Shown in pieces: positions 6,228 to 6,734 of a DNA stretch of 6,734 bases; position 1 is the stretch's first letter; each line of letters begins with the position of its first letter. This stretch comes from Actinomycetes bacterium (lineage in GTDB: Bacteria > Actinomycetota > Actinomycetes > Actinomycetales > Cellulomonadaceae). The notes below the pieces were generated by a model. That model saw only the letters and a program-made list of their open reading frames with translations. It had not been told where the DNA came from and made no database searches. The stretch spans positions 1-6,734 of the forward strand of contig JAEWYD010000395.1 of the NCBI GenBank assembly GCA_023462275.1. Direction: 5' to 3'. A program made the translations under genes and the position numbers.

Positions 6228-6734
6228 ATGCCGTTCCCCGGGGCGGTCCGCGCGACGGCCCGCAGGCGACTGCTCGCCGCCGGCGTCGACGTCGGGCTCG
6301 TGCTGCTCATGGGCGGCGGGTTCGCGCTCCTGGGCGCCGTCCGAGCCGTCGCGGCCGCGCGGGCCGGCGAGCCGGTCACGACGGTCCCGCTCGTCGCCGC
6401 CGGGCTCGTGGTGGCCCTCGGCTTCGTCGCCTTCCAGTGCTGGCTGGAGGGCGAGTACGGCGTGACGGCCGGCAAGCGCGTCGTCGGGCTCGTCACGGTG
6501 GCCGCCGACGGCGGACGCCCCATCGGCACCGCGGCGATGGCCCGCCGGTACGCGCTCGGCGTGGCCGATGCCCGCGGGTGGCACACGCCGGACGTGCCCG
6601 CGGTCGTCCTGGACGTGCGCCTGGGTGCGGACCCGATGCTGGTGCTGCAGCCGCCGGCCGAGGTGGACGAGTGGCCGAGCCTGTGGGTCTCCCGCAGCCG
6701 GCGCGCCGTCGACCAGGTGCCCACGCAGGTGACC
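6228..6734 (+). CDS. RDD-domain membrane protein (3' partial)
   Basis: 169 codons are visible with no stop; the gene continues past the right edge. The N-terminus fits the RDD family, small membrane proteins of mostly unknown role (some have been linked to transport or ion homeostasis): Arg14-x-x-Ala17-x-x-x-Asp21 in RLLAAGVD opens the first membrane helix (about 14-42), a second helix runs about 51-72, and Tyr-Gly-Val-Thr-Ala-Gly-Lys-Arg (77-84) followed by Gly87 matches the family's G-x-T-x-GKR-x-x-G signature. Arg106-Arg107 fit the following conserved arginine. The usual third membrane helix is not evident: residues about 111-169 are polar, with Pro and charged residues (GWHTPDVPAVV, PPAEVDEWPSLW). 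This suggests a cytoplasmic extension or a further domain after the edge; FHA is one possibility known to be joined to RDD in actinobacteria, but nothing here shows it. It starts 117 bp after the synthase, probably as a separate unit. Confidence 0.75.
   Translation, partial: MPFPGAVRATARRRLLAAGVDVGLVLLMGGGFALLGAVRAVAAARAGEPVTTVPLVAAGLVVALGFVAFQCWLEGEYGVTAGKRVVGLVTVAADGGRPIGTAAMARRYALGVADARGWHTPDVPAVVLDVRLGADPMLVLQPPAEVDEWPSLWVSRSRRAVDQVPTQVT

Noticed and set aside
5562..6724. Two overlapping minus-strand open frames (5562-6584 and 5609-6724) opposite the synthase and RDD genes.
   Set aside because: Both are biased shadow translations without motifs. They cross an intergenic gap and two genes whose motifs are clear on the + strand.

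Overview
The window is a very G+C-rich stretch (clearly above 70% by eye, with strong G/C bias at third codon positions). All genes are on the + strand. It is the 3' end of a bacterial respiratory complex I (NADH:quinone oxidoreductase, NDH-1) operon. Base composition, the NuoM/NuoN sequence variants and the operon ending in a long-chain polyprenyl diphosphate synthase point to an actinobacterium. A Cellulomonas-like member of the Micrococcales is my best guess, from memory of the family and not from a search.

Layout: positions 1-1934 hold nuoL, lacking only its extreme 5' end. Positions 1943-3541 hold nuoM, and 3541-5115 hold nuoN, whose ATG overlaps the nuoM stop by one base (TGATG). Positions 5112-6110 hold a long-chain (all-E) polyprenyl diphosphate synthase, whose GTG start overlaps the nuoN stop (GTGA). 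Then comes a 117-bp non-coding gap at 6111-6227. From 6228 to the end runs an RDD-domain membrane protein that continues past the edge. The other long open frames on both strands are shadows produced by the high G+C content.

How the genes work together: NuoL, NuoM and NuoN are the three antiporter-like membrane subunits that carry protons in complex I. The synthase makes the prenyl tail needed for menaquinone, the quinone complex I reduces in most actinobacteria. Its tight coupling to nuoN suggests that the pump and the quinone side chain are made together. The RDD gene has its own spacing, a good ribosome-binding site and possibly its own promoter, so it is probably a separate unit.

This is mostly ordinary conserved respiratory sequence and I see no new biological system. 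The best items for a second look are: a perfect 12-bp inverted repeat with a 3-base loop inside nuoN that covers a consensus AGGAGG five bases before an in-frame ATG; a 14-bp perfect palindrome near the end of nuoM; and the RDD protein, which appears to lack the usual third membrane segment within the visible part.
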